This document shows, one piece after another, positions 62,826-64,000 of a stretch of 64,000 nt of DNA (the stretch's first letter is position 1; each line of letters begins with the position of its first letter). The stretch is taken from NCBI RefSeq assembly GCF_900182915.1, contig NZ_FXUG01000009.1, forward strand, positions 248,001 through 312,000, read 5' to 3'. This DNA is from Neorhodopirellula lusitana (lineage in GTDB: Bacteria; Planctomycetota; Planctomycetia; Pirellulales; Pirellulaceae). The notes below the pieces were generated by a model that saw only the letters and a list, made by a program, of their open reading frames with translations, ran no database searches and was not told where the DNA came from. Made by a program: the position numbers and the translations under genes.

Positions 62826-64000
62826 CCTGTGTCGTGTTACGAAGTCGCTGATAGCAAATCAAACCGAGATCATAACAAACCGAGATCAATCTGAACGCGC
62901 CCACTAAGACGACTCACACCACAAGCGATGTTACCCGGCATCCTATCGGGAAGCCTCTATCACTGGAGACTGCTGATTTAACGAGCGGTTTCGGCGTTAG
63001 TAGCTTGTTGATTTAACCAGCCGTTTAGGCGTTAGCATCGGTTGCGAAACCAGTAACCGGGGCTAACGCCCAAACGGCTCACTTTTGAATGCTAAAAGCC
63101 GACTAATTCGGCAGTCTCCAATACAACCGGGTTGGTTTACTCGACCTCGGTATTCGCCATTCAACGCGTTATCAGCCAGCTCGCGAGATCCACGTCTAGA
63201 AGTCCACTTCCACCGACGGATCCGTCTTCGAAACCGGGATCAGGGATCTGAATTTCAAACCACACAACCGCCGTTTTGCACAAGTGTCCACCTACACCAA
63301 ACAAGTGAACATCTAAACCCAACCTTTTGGAAAACTTCCGTACTCTCTAGTAGCTTCCATTCTGCCGCAACCTCACATCCCACCCGTTCACTTCTCGCCC
63401 CTCTGAAAAACACATTGAAGCTCGATATCTCACCAAACTAGCCGCCCACTCGGCCACACTCCAACTCGATCATACCCAGCAAAATCAACCTCTTATCACA
63501 AAAAACCCAAAAACCACCGATTTCCTGAGTACTTATTGCCCAGCAATGGTGAGCCACTTTCTCAATTGCTAACAGCACAGGGACCTGTCCACTCCATTTG
63601 GATAGACCTCAAAAACCCTTCGTATGGGGTATTCGGAATTTCTCAATTAAAATGCTTGCCCTACCTATACCACCCAGCTAGGATCTTCGCTGCCTCCCCC
63701 ACTACACACCCCCTGTTCGGCATTCCTGCATTGGGAAATACTAGGAAAATCACGGCCGCATTCGCCATCCGTTCAGTCGGGTTGGGCGGCTTGCCATGTT
63801 CATTTCGGCACTCGATCGAAACGATGGCTCCAGTTTTTCCAGATCGAAATTGCCCAGCCGAAAAAGATTCATTCAGAAGGGGTTCGGCGGACCGTCATCC
63901 TGGAAATGAAATTCACGACGAAGCACGTTTGACCGTTTCCGGATTCAGAAATTGCCTTGAGCAATCCGCGTCTGAAAGCTTGGCGCCCTTCTCAACCGGC
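62826..64000. other. Long noncoding end of the window
   Basis: About 1.2 kb upstream of the polyketide synthase. Apart from the palindromic element at 62964-63120 I find no gene; the frame at 63085-63441 has no motif. The last 500 bases have short frames only. The promoter of the synthase should lie at the left end. Confidence 0.5.
62964..63120. repeat. Nested palindromic repeat element
   Basis: An outer inverted repeat (GGAGACTGCTGA at 62965-62976 and TCGGCAGTCTCC at 63108-63119, one mismatch) encloses an inner 18-bp one (AGCCGTTTAGGCGTTAGC at 63019-63036, complement at 63062-63079, one mismatch). Inside the loop GGTT/AACC can extend the stem. The element is about 157 bp and noncoding. Confidence 0.75.

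Noticed and set aside
54000-62894. Many plus-strand frames of 60-210 residues under the PKS
   Set aside because: The PKS frame is continuous with all domains; the opposing frames have no family features.

Overview
The window looks like the chromosome of a planctomycete close to Rhodopirellula. The evidence is 23S-5S rRNA units with no 16S beside them, GTG and TTG starts mixed with ATG, secreted proteins rich in Gln and Pro, a zinc-ribbon/PilM-like protein, DUF2752 and DUF2760 proteins, and the short palindromes near 63 kb. This is judged from protein and RNA features only; no database was searched.

Layout. 0-28 kb is mostly housekeeping and conserved genes: a tandem pair of HtrA/PDZ-type secreted proteins (the second a pseudo-protease); a zinc-finger membrane protein; divergent queF and queE (queuosine/7-deazaguanine pathway) with a coupled DUF2752 gene; a DUF2760 gene; an FAD amine-oxidase-like enzyme; a cold-shock protein with a strong terminator; mutS preceded by a NIPSNAP gene; rhaB; 5-formyl-THF cyclo-ligase overlapping an Rrf2 regulator; an EEP-family membrane hydrolase; a zinc-ribbon/PilM-like protein divergent from a prepilin-peptidase-like protein; an ECF sigma factor; a two-BON-domain secreted protein; a Fur-family regulator; and an rpsR-thioesterase operon. 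28.1-38.2 kb holds two nearly identical 23S-5S units on the minus strand, 6216 bp apart. Each has its own promoter (TTGACG / TATCTT) and a leader hairpin that co-varies between copies. A decayed ISL3-family transposase gene lies between them.

38.9-62.8 kb is the most notable part, a secondary-metabolite or glycolipid locus of about 24 kb. On the minus strand are two small GT2 glycosyltransferases, an HprK-related kinase and a PqqD-like protein. Divergent from these run a nucleotidyltransferase, a SyrD/PvdE-type ABC exporter, a MacA-like adaptor, a MacB-like exporter and a membrane GT2. Converging on that operon are a TolC-like outer-membrane factor, a second membrane GT2 and a 3159-residue polyketide synthase. 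The synthase has the order KS-AT-DH-MT-ER-KR-ACP-TR, which is a highly reducing iterative layout ending in a thioester reductase.

Working model (inference). The synthase makes a reduced, possibly methylated chain and releases it as an aldehyde or alcohol. The membrane glycosyltransferases decorate it, and the MacAB/TolC-type tripartite pump with the PvdE-like exporter moves the product across both membranes. The logic resembles cyanobacterial heterocyst-glycolipid assembly and export, or pyoverdine export. The role of the PqqD/HprK/nucleotidyltransferase trio is unknown.
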